Source of the DNA: AC-32 sp963772975
GTDB taxonomy: Bacteria; Actinomycetota; Thermoleophilia; Gaiellales; Gaiellaceae
DNA length: 64,000 bases
Direction: 5' to 3'
NCBI GenBank assembly: GCA_963772975.1
Contig: CAVYZH010000002.1
Span: 660,923 to 724,922 of the forward strand
A program made the translations under genes and the position numbers. The notes beneath the pieces were generated by a model. The model was not told the DNA's origin. It did not search any database and was given only the letters and a program-made list of their open reading frames with translations. Shown here piece after piece: positions 43,136 through 51,626 of the stretch (positions within the stretch are counted from its first letter, which is position 1; the number at the start of each line of letters is the position of its first letter).

Positions 43136-43837
43136 GTGAAGGTCGCGGCCGCAGCCGCCGTGCTCCTGCTCGCGGCCGCCGGGTGCGGCTCGAGCGGGGC
43201 GCGCGGCGGCGCGGCGCTGCCGAGACCCGCCGGCGACTACTCCGCGAACGTCGACAACCCCTGGTTCCCTCTCCGCCCGGGGTCCGAGTACGTCTACACC
43301 GGAGCGAAGGACGGCCAGCCGTCGCGCGAGCTGGTCACCGTGACGCATCGAACGAGGACGATCGCCGGTGCGGAGTGCATCGCGATCCGCGACAACCTCT
43401 ACCTTTCGGGCCACCTCGGCGAGCGCACGACCGACTGGTACTCGCAGGACAGCGACGGCAACGTCTGGTACTTCGGCGAGGCGACGGCCGAGCTCGACCG
43501 GAAGGGCCGCGTCACGAGCACGGAGGGCAGCTGGCTGGCCGGTCGCAACGGCGCGCAGCCGGGGATCTTCATGCCCGCCCACCCGAAGGTCGGCGCGACG
43601 TTCCGCCAGGAGTTCTACAAGGGTCACGCCGAGGATCACTTCCGCGTGCAGGCGATCGGGGTCCCGGTGAGCGTTCCCTACGGCAGCTGGACCCACGCGA
43701 TGAAGACGCGCGAGTGGACTCCGCTCGAGCCGGGCGCGATCGACTTCAAGTGGTACGCGCGCGGGATCGGCACCGTCAAGGAGCTCGCCAAGGACGGCTC
43801 GGAGCGCGCGGTGCTCGTCTCGTTCCGGCGGGCCTAG
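43136..43837 (+). CDS. Hypothetical lipoprotein
   Basis: 233 residues. Lipobox LLAAAGCG, then NPWFPLRPGSEYVYTG and TDWYSQDSDGNVWYFGEAT, and FKWYARGIGTVKEL, a beta-rich pattern seen in many uncharacterised actinobacterial lipoproteins. GTG start one base after the PepSY stop, so likely co-transcribed. Confidence 0.75.
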   Translation: MKVAAAAAVLLLAAAGCGSSGARGGAALPRPAGDYSANVDNPWFPLRPGSEYVYTGAKDGQPSRELVTVTHRTRTIAGAECIAIRDNLYLSGHLGERTTDWYSQDSDGNVWYFGEATAELDRKGRVTSTEGSWLAGRNGAQPGIFMPAHPKVGATFRQEFYKGHAEDHFRVQAIGVPVSVPYGSWTHAMKTREWTPLEPGAIDFKWYARGIGTVKELAKDGSERAVLVSFRRA

Positions 43838-44236
43838 CCGGAACCTTCGATCCGCTCGAGGCCGTCGTCCGGGAGCGTCTCCCAGGTGGCGAGCGAGCGC
43901 GTGTAGATGTGCTTCTCGGGCGCCAGCGGTCAGCGGGTCGTCGATCGCGCTCAGGCGGATGCTGGCGTGCTCGGTCTCGGGCCAGCCGCCACCGAACAGG
44001 TTCGAGCCGCAGACCGAGCAGAACGTCTTCGCGGTGCCCTCCTCCGGCTGGTAGGTGCGCAGCAGCTCCTCGCCCTCGAGGATCGTGACCTCGTCGCTGC
44101 GCAGGCGGCCGTTGGCGGTGCCGACACCGCCGGAGAGCTTCTTGCAAGTCGCGCAGTGGCAGAAGGCCCTCGGCTCGAAGTGGTCCGGGACCTCGAACCT
44201 GACTCCACCGCACTGGCAGCTTCCTCGTAGCGGCAC
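43834..44236 (-). CDS. GFA/CENP-V family protein (glutathione-dependent formaldehyde-activating-like), one frameshift
   Basis: About 134 codons from GTG. Zinc-binding cysteines in GSCQCGGVRF, FCHCATCKKLSGG and FCSVCGSNL. The frame breaks near 43920; the tail KHIYTRSLATWETLPDDGLE and stop are in the next frame. Divergent from an alcohol/formaldehyde dehydrogenase gene with 34 bp between starts. Confidence 0.8.
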
Positions 44237-44270
44237 GGTTCGGAGCCTAGCGGCCCGTAGGATCGCGTTC

Positions 44271-45374
44271 GTGCAGATTCGCGCAGCCGTACTGGAGCGA
44301 TTCGGCGAGCCGCTCGAGGTGCAGGAGCTCGAGCTCGCCGAGCCGCGGGCGGGCGAGGTGCTCGTCCGGCTCGAGGCGTGCGGCGTCTGCCACACCGACC
44401 TGTTCACGGCCTCCGGCGCCGACCCGTCCGGCTACTCGCCGACAGTGCTCGGGCACGAGGGCGCTGGCGTGGTCGAGGCGATCGGCGAAGGCGTGCGTGA
44501 CCTTGCGGTCGGCGACCACGTCGTCACGCTCTTCTCGCCGCAGTGCCGCGAGTGCGTCCACTGCCTCGACCCGCGCACGAACCTCTGCCTGGCGATCCGC
44601 GAGCAGCAGGGGCTCGGCTTCCTGCCCGACGGGACGACTCGGCTGTCGCGCGACGGGGAGCCCGTGAGGCACTTCATGGGCTGCTCGACGTTCGCGGAGT
44701 ACACGGTCATGCCCGAGATCGCGCTGGCTCGCGTCTCTTCGGAGGCGCCGTTGGATCGTGCCTGCCTGTTCGCGTGCGGGCTCTCGACGGGGCTCGGCGC
44801 GGCGATGAACACGGCTCGCGTTGCTGCGGGCTCGACCTGCGTCGTCTTCGGCGCCGGCATGGTCGGGCTCGGCGCGGTCGCCGGGTGCCGGCTGCAGGGC
44901 GCCGAGCGGATCGTCTGCGTCGATCTCTCCGAGGAGCGGCTCGAGCTGGCGCGCGGGCAGGGCGCGACCGAGACCTGGATCGGCGGGCCGGACACGGTCG
45001 AACGGGTGCTCGAGCTGACCGGCGGCTTCGGGGCCGACTACACCTTCGAGGCGACCGGGCACGTGGCGGTGATGCGCCAGGCGGTCGAGTCGGCACGGAT
45101 GGGCTGGGGGCTGGCGACCGTGTGCGGCGTCGCGGGCAAGGGCGAGGTGCTCGAGGTCGTGCCGCGCTTCCTGATCACGGGGCGGCGTGTGGCCGGCTCG
45201 TCGTTCGGCGGCGTCAAGGGTCGCGACCAGGTACCGCAGTTCGTCGACCGCTGGCTCGCGGGCGAGATCGACGTCGAGCCGTTCGTCTCGCACCGGTTGA
45301 CGCTCGACGAGGTCAACCGCGGCTTCGAGCTGATGGAGGCCCAGGATGGGATCCGCAGCGTGATCTCGTTCTAG
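44271..45374 (+). CDS. Zinc-dependent alcohol dehydrogenase, class III-like (possible mycothiol/formaldehyde dehydrogenase)
   Basis: 367 residues from GTG. GVCHTDLF and GHEGAGVVEAIG give the catalytic zinc site; CRECVHCLDPRTNLC gives the four structural-zinc cysteines; FGAGMVGLGAV is the NAD-binding loop. The full-length sequence follows the class III/NDMA-dependent group, which in actinobacteria acts on alcohols or S-hydroxymethyl-mycothiol. Divergent pairing with a GFA gene supports a formaldehyde role. Confidence 0.85.
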   Translation: MQIRAAVLERFGEPLEVQELELAEPRAGEVLVRLEACGVCHTDLFTASGADPSGYSPTVLGHEGAGVVEAIGEGVRDLAVGDHVVTLFSPQCRECVHCLDPRTNLCLAIREQQGLGFLPDGTTRLSRDGEPVRHFMGCSTFAEYTVMPEIALARVSSEAPLDRACLFACGLSTGLGAAMNTARVAAGSTCVVFGAGMVGLGAVAGCRLQGAERIVCVDLSEERLELARGQGATETWIGGPDTVERVLELTGGFGADYTFEATGHVAVMRQAVESARMGWGLATVCGVAGKGEVLEVVPRFLITGRRVAGSSFGGVKGRDQVPQFVDRWLAGEIDVEPFVSHRLTLDEVNRGFELMEAQDGIRSVISF

Positions 45375-45709
45375 CGCGGCCTCAGGGGCTCGTGCCCCCA
45401 GTTCAACAGCGAGTAGCGCCATCGTGTCCGGGTGACGTCACCCCGCGGCCGCTGTGCCAGATGCCGATGGACGTAGCCGACGACCTTGCGCATGTGCCGG
45501 TAGTCGTCGGCGGTGAGATCCCGGTCGGCCTTCCGGAGGAGCGAGACGATGCGCCGTCCGGAAGCATGACCCACCGACTCGCCGCCGTTGCGCCTGAATC
45601 CGACGGCCAGCGACTCGTCGGTTTGTAGCCAGGCCTCGAGCTCACTGTCGCCGAGGTTCACCGCTTCGTGAAACCGAAGCCAGATGCCCATGCGTTCCTC
45701 GTCGGTCAT
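45371..45709 (-). CDS. DUF3140 family protein
   Basis: 112 residues. The SVGHASGRRIVSLLRKADRD block followed by LTADDYRHMRKVVGYVHRHL and WRYSLLNWGHEPL is diagnostic for DUF3140. Function unknown. Convergent stop overlap with the dehydrogenase. Confidence 0.88.
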   Translation of the reverse strand: MTDEERMGIWLRFHEAVNLGDSELEAWLQTDESLAVGFRRNGGESVGHASGRRIVSLLRKADRDLTADDYRHMRKVVGYVHRHLAQRPRGDVTRTRWRYSLLNWGHEPLRPR

Positions 45710-45719
45710 GGGTGGTCGA

Positions 45720-45752
45720 CGAGGGCCCGGCGAGCAGGGTGCCGGGCCCTCG
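45720..45752 (-). terminator. Hairpin terminator after fasciclin gene
   Basis: 12-bp perfect stem (45720-45731 with 45741-45752), 10 nt downstream of the fasciclin stop. Confidence 0.75.
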
Positions 45753-45761
45753 CGACGTCGG

Positions 45762-46268
45762 TCAGCTCGCGGGCGGAATCAGCACCCGGTTGATGACGTG
45801 GATGACCCCGTTCGAAGCCGATACGTTCGGCTTCACGACCCTCGCGCCGTTGACGTACACCATCCCGCCGCTGACGCGGATCTGGACGGTTGCCCCGTTC
45901 AGCGTCGTCGCCGAGCGGAGCTTCGTCACCTTCGCGGCAGGGAGCCGGCCGGCGACGACGTGGTAGAGCAGCACCGCGCGCAGCTTTGCTTTGTCTGCGG
46001 CGAGTGCCTTGAGCGTCGCCTTCGGCACCTTCGCGAAGGCGGCGTCGGTCGGGGCGAAGACCGTGTAGCGGCCCTTGCCCGAGAGCGTGCTCGCGAGACC
46101 CGCCTGCTTCACAAGCGAGACAAGCGTCTTGAACTGTCCGGCGGCGACCGCCGTCTGAACGAGGTTCTTCTTGGTGGCGACCGGCGTGCTGGTGGCAGCC
46201 GGCGCGCCAATTGCCACGGCCGCGACAGCAGTTGCCAGCGCGGCGATCGTCAGGCGTACCTTGGTCAT
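45762..46268 (-). CDS. Secreted fasciclin-domain protein
   Basis: 168 residues. Signal peptide (IAALATAVAAVAIGAPAATS) and one FAS1 domain: FKTLVSLVKQAGLASTLSG, YTVFAPTDAAFAKVP, LLYHVVAGRLPAAKV, and NGVIHVINRVLIP. Probably mediates adhesion. Lies 20 bp downstream of the DUF378 gene on the same strand, so co-expression is possible. Confidence 0.92.
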   Translation of the reverse strand: MTKVRLTIAALATAVAAVAIGAPAATSTPVATKKNLVQTAVAAGQFKTLVSLVKQAGLASTLSGKGRYTVFAPTDAAFAKVPKATLKALAADKAKLRAVLLYHVVAGRLPAAKVTKLRSATTLNGATVQIRVSGGMVYVNGARVVKPNVSASNGVIHVINRVLIPPAS

Positions 46269-46288
46269 CTCACTCCTCCGTTTCGTGG

Positions 46289-46537
46289 TCAGCTCTGCGG
46301 CGCGACAGCCGTGGAACTGCGATGGCTCCGCCTCTGCCTCAGCGCCGGCAGCCGCACGGCGCCGTAGACCGCAGCGAGGCCGACGAGGCCGTAGATGATC
46401 CGGGTGGCGGCGTTGGTCTGGCCGAAGTCGAGGCCGAAGATCCACGCAACCAGGTCGAACTCGGCGACGGCGACGAGGCCCCAGTTCAGCCCGCCGACGA
46501 TCAAGAGCACCGCTGCGAGTAGGTCGATCCGCTCCAT
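46289..46537 (-). CDS. DUF378 small membrane protein
   Basis: 82 residues. AAVLLIVGGLNWGLVAV and IIYGLVGLAAVYGAV are the two membrane segments and sequence signature of DUF378. Role unknown. AAGGAGG ribosome site. It sits behind a near-consensus promoter overlapped by candidate CarH-type operators. Confidence 0.88.
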   Translation of the reverse strand: MERIDLLAAVLLIVGGLNWGLVAVAEFDLVAWIFGLDFGQTNAATRIIYGLVGLAAVYGAVRLPALRQRRSHRSSTAVAPQS

Positions 46538-46549
46538 CCTGTCCCTCCT

Positions 46550-46571
46550 TTGTCTAGCTTTCGTCCAGACT
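46550..46571. promoter_or_regulatory. Two 11-bp direct repeats at the DUF378 start site
   Basis: TTGTCTAGCTT (46550-46560) and TCGTCCAGACT (46561-46571), same sense and phase as the repeats at 46592-46624. Covers the predicted transcription start near 46562. Confidence 0.5.
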
Positions 46572-46598
46572 ATACGCAGGGTCTCCGCTGGTTGTCAA
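46569..46598 (-). promoter_or_regulatory. Sigma-70-type promoter of the DUF378 gene
   Basis: Minus strand TTGACA (46598-46593), 18 nt, TATAGT (46574-46569). Best consensus promoter in the window. Its -35 lies inside the first repeat of the operator array. Confidence 0.75.
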
Positions 46599-46624
46599 GT
46601 CTTTGTCTAGATCCTGTACAGTTA
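46592..46624. promoter_or_regulatory. Three 11-bp direct repeats, candidate CarH/LitR operator
   Basis: TTGTCAAG, TTGTCTAG and CTGTACAG start at 46592, 46603 and 46614, exactly 11 bp apart. Thermus CarH uses an operator of three tandem 11-bp repeats over a -35 box. This one covers the DUF378 -35 and reaches to 6 nt before the regulator's own ATG. Confidence 0.65.
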
Positions 46625-46629
46625 GCGCC

Positions 46630-47511
46630 ATGACCGACGGGCACCTGCGGATCGGCGAGCTGAGCCGGCGGACCGGCACGAGCGTTGACCTCCTGCGCGC
46701 GTGGGAGAAGCGGTACGGGCTGCTCGAGCCCGATCGCTCGGAGGGCGGCTTCCGCCTCTATTCCGACGGCGACGTCGGGCGAGTCCGGACGATGCAGGGC
46801 CATCTGGCCGCCGGTCTGGCGGCGAAGGAGGCGGCACGCCGCGCGCTCGAGGAGCCCGGCTCGGAGACCGACGGCGTCCAGCTTGTCGCGAAGTCGAGGC
46901 GGGAGCTGGCCGACGCCCTCGCCGGCTTCTCCGAGGGCAGGGCCAACGTCGTGCTCGACCGGCTGCTCGCCGCGCTCAGCGTCGACGCCGTCCTGCGCGA
47001 CGTCGTGCTGCCGTACCTCCACGATCTCGGCGAGGCGTGGGAGCGCGGCGACGCCAGCATCGCGCAGGAGCATTTCGCGAGCAACGTCCTCCGGGGCCGG
47101 CTGCTTGGGCTCGGGCGGGGCTGGGGCGAGGGGTCGGGCCCGCACGCGCTGCTCGCCTGCCCGCCGCACGAGCACCACGACCTCGGGCTGATCGGCGGCC
47201 AGGGTCTGCGCAACCGCGGCTGGCGGATCACGTATCTCGGCCAGGACACACCGGTCGCGACGCTCGAGCAGGAAGCTCGCGAGCTGAGCCCTGACCGCGT
47301 CGTCGTCGCGGCCTCGGATGCCGAGCGGCTCGACGACGTCCTCGGCGACCTCGCGAGGCTGGCTCGGGCGGCGCCGCTCTCGATCGGCGGCGCGGGCGCC
47401 TCGCGCGCGCTGGCCGAGCAAGCGGGGGCGAGCTTGCTCGGCGGCGACCCGGTCAGCGCAGCGGAGCTGCTGACTCGCGAGCGCCGAGCAGCCGCTCCAG
47501 CGCGGCCGTGA
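46630..47511 (+). CDS. carH: CarH/LitR-type MerR regulator with B12-binding photoreceptor domain
   Basis: 293 residues. MerR helix-turn-helix (IGELSRRTGTSVDLLRAWEKRYGLL) at 6-32, helical bundle, then a cobalamin domain. The light-sensing motif W-x9-EH is present (W137, E147, H148) and the axial His is H183 in EHHDLG; the distance from W137 to H183 equals that in Thermus CarH (W131 to H177). SIGGAGA closes the B12 site. In that family, adenosylcobalamin-bound tetramers repress in the dark and light breaks them. No ribosome site before the ATG, so a leaderless transcript is possible. Overlaps the convergent hydrolase by 59 nt. Confidence 0.85.
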   Translation: MTDGHLRIGELSRRTGTSVDLLRAWEKRYGLLEPDRSEGGFRLYSDGDVGRVRTMQGHLAAGLAAKEAARRALEEPGSETDGVQLVAKSRRELADALAGFSEGRANVVLDRLLAALSVDAVLRDVVLPYLHDLGEAWERGDASIAQEHFASNVLRGRLLGLGRGWGEGSGPHALLACPPHEHHDLGLIGGQGLRNRGWRITYLGQDTPVATLEQEARELSPDRVVVAASDAERLDDVLGDLARLARAAPLSIGGAGASRALAEQAGASLLGGDPVSAAELLTRERRAAAPARP

Positions 47512-48216
47512 CCACGAGCCACTCCCCGGCGAGCGGGTCGATCGGCTCGAAGTGGCCCGTGCCTTCGAGCGTGACGAGCTCGGCCTCGGTCGCCGCCGCG
47601 GTGACATAGCGGCTGGCTCATCTCGTAGGGCACGACTCGTCGGCGTCGCCGTGGATGACGATCTGGCGGACGCCGAGCGGGAGCAGCTCGAGCGGCGAGC
47701 CGTCGGCGAAGTGCTCGGGGGCCATGAAGCGGCCGGGCGCGCTCTCGGGGCCGCGCCGCTCGACGGCGTCACGGACGTCGGAGACCGGCGCCAGCGCCAC
47801 GACCGGAGGCCGCTCGCGCTTCGCCGCCCAGAGCGCGAGCTGGCCGCCGGCGGAATGGCCGACGAGCACGGTGCGGCCGTCGTGCGCGAAGCGGCAGCTC
47901 GTCGCGGTGCGCGAGCGCTCGTTCGAGGTCTTCGGCGGCGGCCGGCCACTCGCCGCCCGGGACGCCGAGGCAGCGGTACTCGAGGTTCCAGCTGGCGATG
48001 CCGGCGTCGCGGAGCGCCTCGCAGAGGTGGCCCAGTGTGGATCAGGTTGTACATCGCCTGCCAGTAGCCGCCGTGGAGCACGAGCGTGAGCGGGAACGGC
48101 CCGTCGCCGGGCGGGACGCGGAGGTCGCCGAACTGGAGCGGCTCCGGCCCGTAGGCGATCCGCGCGTCCGCCGCCCGAGGCGGCGGGTCGGTGAGGACGT
48201 CGGCGCTGTCCCGCAC
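47453..48216 (-). CDS. Alpha/beta hydrolase, frameshifted
   Basis: About 254 codons spread over frames with changes near 48040, 47890 and 47620. LTLVLHGGYWQAMYNL (HGG oxyanion loop), VGHSAGGQLALWAA (nucleophile), IVIHGDADESCP (acid) and LEGTGHFEPIDP (His) are all present and in order. Resembles the kynurenine formamidase/esterase group. GTG start at 48216. Probably intact in the organism. Confidence 0.7.
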
Positions 48217-48410
48217 TGCGCAGCCGACCCTAACCGGCGGGGACTGTCCCCGAAGTGCGCTCGAAGAGACACGTTGGTTGGGACGAAGGTGTGCCAATCC
48301 GTCCACAGGACGGCCTGCCGCGCCCGCTCCGAGCGACAATCTGGGCCGGCGGTGGTGGACGGTCGCGGAGAGAACGCGGTGCCGGCGTCCGGTCTTCCCT
48401 GGACCGAAAC

Positions 48411-48975
48411 TCAACCCGAGACCGGCACGTTCCAGCTCCGGATCACGCGCTGGTCGCGCTCGAAGCCGAGCGTGCTGAGCGTCCCGGAGTCGAGCGCAAA
48501 CAGCCGCCCCTCGGCCGCCCCGAGCTCGAGCCAACGCGCTGTCAGCACCCGCAGGAAGTGCCCGTGCGAAAAGACGAGTACGTCGCCGTCGACCCTCAGC
48601 AGCTCGGCGATCATGCGATCGGCGCGAGCCGCGAGCTGCTCGACGGTCTCCCCGCCAAGAGCTCCACACCGCCAGATCGTCCAGTCGGGAACATGCGTCG
48701 CGGATCTCCGGCGTCGTCAGGCCGTCGTACTCGCCGTAGTCCCACTCGGCCAGGTCGTCGCGCACCTCCGGCTCGAAGCCCGCGAGCTTCGCGGTGTCGA
48801 GCGCCCGCAGCAGCGGGCTCGACAGCACCAGCGCGAACTCGCGCCCGCGCAGCGCCGCTCCCACCGCCCGCGCCTGTCGCTTGCCCTCCTCGGTCAGCGG
48901 CACGTCGGTGCGGCCGGTGTGCCGGCCCGTGCGGCTCCACTCGGTCTCGCCGTGCCTGACGACCACGACCTCCAT
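48411..48975 (-). CDS. Histidine phosphatase (phosphoglycerate mutase-like), one frameshift
   Basis: About 187 codons. VVVRHGETEWSRTGRHTGRTD carries the catalytic RHGE; ALVLSSPLLRALDTA and WDYGEYDGLTTPEIRD follow; VLVFSHGHFLRVLTARW brings the second His. Frame changes near 48660. ATG lies 4 nt after the UppP stop, so the two are likely co-transcribed. Confidence 0.85.
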
Positions 48976-48979
48976 CGCC

Positions 48980-49852
48980 TCAGGTGGTTGCGAAGTAGAT
49001 CGTCGCCGCGAGGCCGGCCGCCCCGCAGTAGATCGCGAACGGCAGCAAGGTGTTCGTCTCGAAGAAGCGCATTAGGAACCGCACCGCGAGGTACGCCGTC
49101 GCCGCCGAGCACAACGCGCCGACGAGCGCCTGTCCACGCACCCCGTCGCCGGTGGAGCCGAACAGGTCGGGCAGCTTCAGCACCGCGGCCGCCAGGATGA
49201 TCGGCGTCGCCAGCAAGAAGGCGAACCGCGCCGCGTCCTTGTTCGACAGCCCGGACAGCAGCCCGCCCGCCATCGTCGCGCCCGAGCGCGAGAAGCCGGG
49301 GATCAGCGCGAGCGCCTGGGCGGCGCCGATCCCGAAGGCCTCGCCGAAGCCGAGCCGCTTTGCGATCCGAACGTCGTCGTCCACCTCGGTCTGCGGCGCC
49401 CGGCGGCGCAGCAGCTCCGCGCCGTAGAGCAAGAGCCCGTTCAGCATCAGGAAGATCGACGCCGACTCGGGCGAGGCGAAGACACTTCGCAGCTTGTGCT
49501 CCAGCGTCAGGCCGAGGATGCCGGCTGGGATCGTCCCGAGGATCAGCAGCCAGGCGAGCTTGGCATCGGTGTCCGCGGGGTCGATCCCGCGGTCGCGGAG
49601 GCTGCGGCCGAGACCCTTGACGATCCGTACCCAGTCCTTCCAGAAGAAGCCGAGCAGGACGAGCGCGGTGGCCAGGTGCGTCGCCACGAGGAAGGCGAGG
49701 AAGTACGCGTCGTTCTGGTGGATGTTCCAGCCCAGCAGGCTCGGCAGGATCACGCTGTGGCCGAGGCTCGAGACCGGGAAGAGCTCAGAGACGCCCTGCA
49801 GCAGGCCGAGCACGATCGCCTGCCAGTACGTGATGAGCTCGCCGACGACCAC
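48980..49852 (-). CDS. uppP: Undecaprenyl-diphosphatase
   Basis: 290 residues, about eight membrane segments. GVSELFPVSSLGHSVILP and IPGFSRSGATMAGGLLSG are the two conserved catalytic regions of BacA/UppP. Recycles undecaprenyl diphosphate for cell-wall synthesis. Confidence 0.95.
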   Translation of the reverse strand: MVVGELITYWQAIVLGLLQGVSELFPVSSLGHSVILPSLLGWNIHQNDAYFLAFLVATHLATALVLLGFFWKDWVRIVKGLGRSLRDRGIDPADTDAKLAWLLILGTIPAGILGLTLEHKLRSVFASPESASIFLMLNGLLLYGAELLRRRAPQTEVDDDVRIAKRLGFGEAFGIGAAQALALIPGFSRSGATMAGGLLSGLSNKDAARFAFLLATPIILAAAVLKLPDLFGSTGDGVRGQALVGALCSAATAYLAVRFLMRFFETNTLLPFAIYCGAAGLAATIYFATT

Positions 49853-49859
49853 GCGCCGG

Positions 49860-50102
49860 TCAGGCGGGAGCGCCGGGCCGCTTCGGCGCGCTCTGGAACC
49901 AGGCGAAGATCAACAGCGCGACGCCGACGAGGAACGACGCGATTCCGTGCTTGATGTGGTGGTGGCTCGATCCCGCCTCGTGGCCGGGCAGCCACGAGGG
50001 GAGCGAGCTCGCCGGCTCGGCCCAGTAGTAGATCGCGAGGGCGATCAGGACGACCCCGGCTATCGCGGCAATCACAATCACAGGCCGACTGTTCAGGCGC
50101 AC
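49860..50102 (-). CDS. Small membrane protein
   Basis: 80 residues from GTG, two hydrophobic segments (VIAAIAGVVLIALAIYYW and GIASFLVGVALLIFAWF) separated by a His-rich loop (SHHHIKHG). Function unknown. Lies 7 nt before uppP. Confidence 0.65.
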   Translation of the reverse strand: MRLNSRPVIVIAAIAGVVLIALAIYYWAEPASSLPSWLPGHEAGSSHHHIKHGIASFLVGVALLIFAWFQSAPKRPGAPA

Positions 50103-50219
50103 GCCGGGACGATAGTGGGCGCGCGGGACGTCGGCTAGAAGAACCGCCGTGCCTCCGGAAGGATGCGACACAGTGGCAGTGCGCGAGCGCCTACCGACGC
50201 CGCAGGCGACAATCGCACC

Positions 50220-51193
50220 ATGATCGATCCGCTCGAGCGCTGGCGCCAGTACGGCGAGAAGCCCGACTACGCCGGCCTGCTCACCTACGGCGGCGCGCCG
50301 TACACGCAGGATCCCGCCGAGCTGGCCGGCTTCGACGTGGCGATCGTCGGCGCGCCGATGGACGACCTCGTCTCCGACCGGCCCGGCGCCCGCTTCGGAC
50401 CGCGTGCGATCCGCGCCGCCTCGTGCCCGCCCGGGCCGCACCTCGAGTCGAAAGTGGACGCCTTCGAGGAGCTGAAGATCGTCGATTTCGGCGACGCGGC
50501 CGTCCTGCCCGCCGATGCGGCCCGCTCGCACGCCGCGATCGAGGCAGCTCGTCGGCCAGGTGCTCGACGCCGGGCCTGCTGCCGGTCGTGCTCGGCGGCG
50601 ACCACTCGATCGCCGAGCCGGACGTCCGCGCCGTGGCCGCCCGCCGCGGTCCTGTCGGCCTCGTCCACTTCGACACGCACACCGACACCGGTCGCGAGGT
50701 CTTCGGCGTCGAGCGCTCGCACGGTACGCCGATGTTCCGGCTGGTCGAGGCAGGGCACGTCGACCCGCACCGGTACGTGCAGATCGGCCTGCGCGGCTAC
50801 TGGCCGGGCGAGCGCGAGTTCCAGTGGCAGGCCGACCGGGGGATCACAAGCTTCTTCATGCACGACGTGCGCGAGCTGGGGATCGAGACGGTCGTCGAGC
50901 GGACGGTCGAGATCGTCGGCCACGGGCCCGTGTTCCTGAGCGTCGACGTGGACGTGCTCGACCCTGCCTTCGCGCCGGGGACCGGCACGCCGGAGCCCGG
51001 CGGCATGACGAGCGCCGACCTGCTCTGGGCCTGCCGTGAGGTCGCGCGGCGGCTCGAGCTCGTCGGCGCCGAGGTGGTCGAGGTGATCCCGACCGCCGTC
51101 GGCTCGGCCGACATCACTGCCCTGATCGCGGACCGGATCGTGCGCGAAACCCTGAACGGGCTCAGTCTGGCCCGTCGCGAACGTCGCGGATAA
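50220..51193 (+). CDS. Agmatinase/arginase-family ureohydrolase, frameshifted
   Basis: About 323 codons. DVAIVGAPMDDLVSDRPGARFGPRAIR, VVLGGDHSIAEP, HFDTHTDTGRE and LSVDVDVLDPAFAPGTGTPE supply all manganese ligands. Frame is lost near 50545 and regained after an extra G near 50577, a compensating pair typical of read errors. Ends with a 32-nt convergent overlap. Confidence 0.85.
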
Positions 51194-51626
51194 GTGGCAG
51201 CCCGTACCAGAACCAAGCGAAGCCACCACCGATCAGCGCCGTCGTCAGCGCGGCCCACGGGGCCTTGAAGAGGATGTCGGTGATTAGGAACACGACTGCC
51301 GTCATCCCGACCGCGAGGAACACCGTGCCGCCGATTGCGAGCCGGTTCGACGTCTCGAGCATCTGCTCCTTGTCGCCCTCGCGCCAGCGCAGCCGGTGGT
51401 AGGACGACGGTGCGATCAGCAGGATCGAGGCGGCCGCCGTGGCGAGGAAAGCCACGAAGAACACATCCCGCTGCAGAGCGGTGACGCGCGTCCAGCCGTT
51501 CGCGAAGGGCACGGCCAGCAGGAACGCGAACAGCACCTGCACGCCCGGGAGCACGACGCGCAGCTCATTCAGCAACTCGATGAGCTCACGGTCAAGATCC
51601 TCGGCTGAGCGCTTCTTCTCGGTCAT
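51162..51626 (-). CDS. DUF6328 membrane protein
   Basis: 154 residues, four hydrophobic segments. LRVVLPGVQVLFAFLLAVPFANG and FFVAFLATAAASILLIAPSSYHRLRWR are the marks of this family. The ATG overlaps the cofE stop (ATGA), so it is translated with the F420 operon although no link to F420 is known. Confidence 0.8.
   Translation of the reverse strand: MTEKKRSAEDLDRELIELLNELRVVLPGVQVLFAFLLAVPFANGWTRVTALQRDVFFVAFLATAAASILLIAPSSYHRLRWREGDKEQMLETSNRLAIGGTVFLAVGMTAVVFLITDILFKAPWAALTTALIGGGFAWFWYGLPLIRDVRDGPD

Noticed and set aside
46570..48975. An 801-codon minus-strand frame covering CarH, hydrolase and phosphatase
   Set aside because: It links the real N-termini of the phosphatase and hydrolase with antisense sequence; it arises from frameshifts and GC bias.
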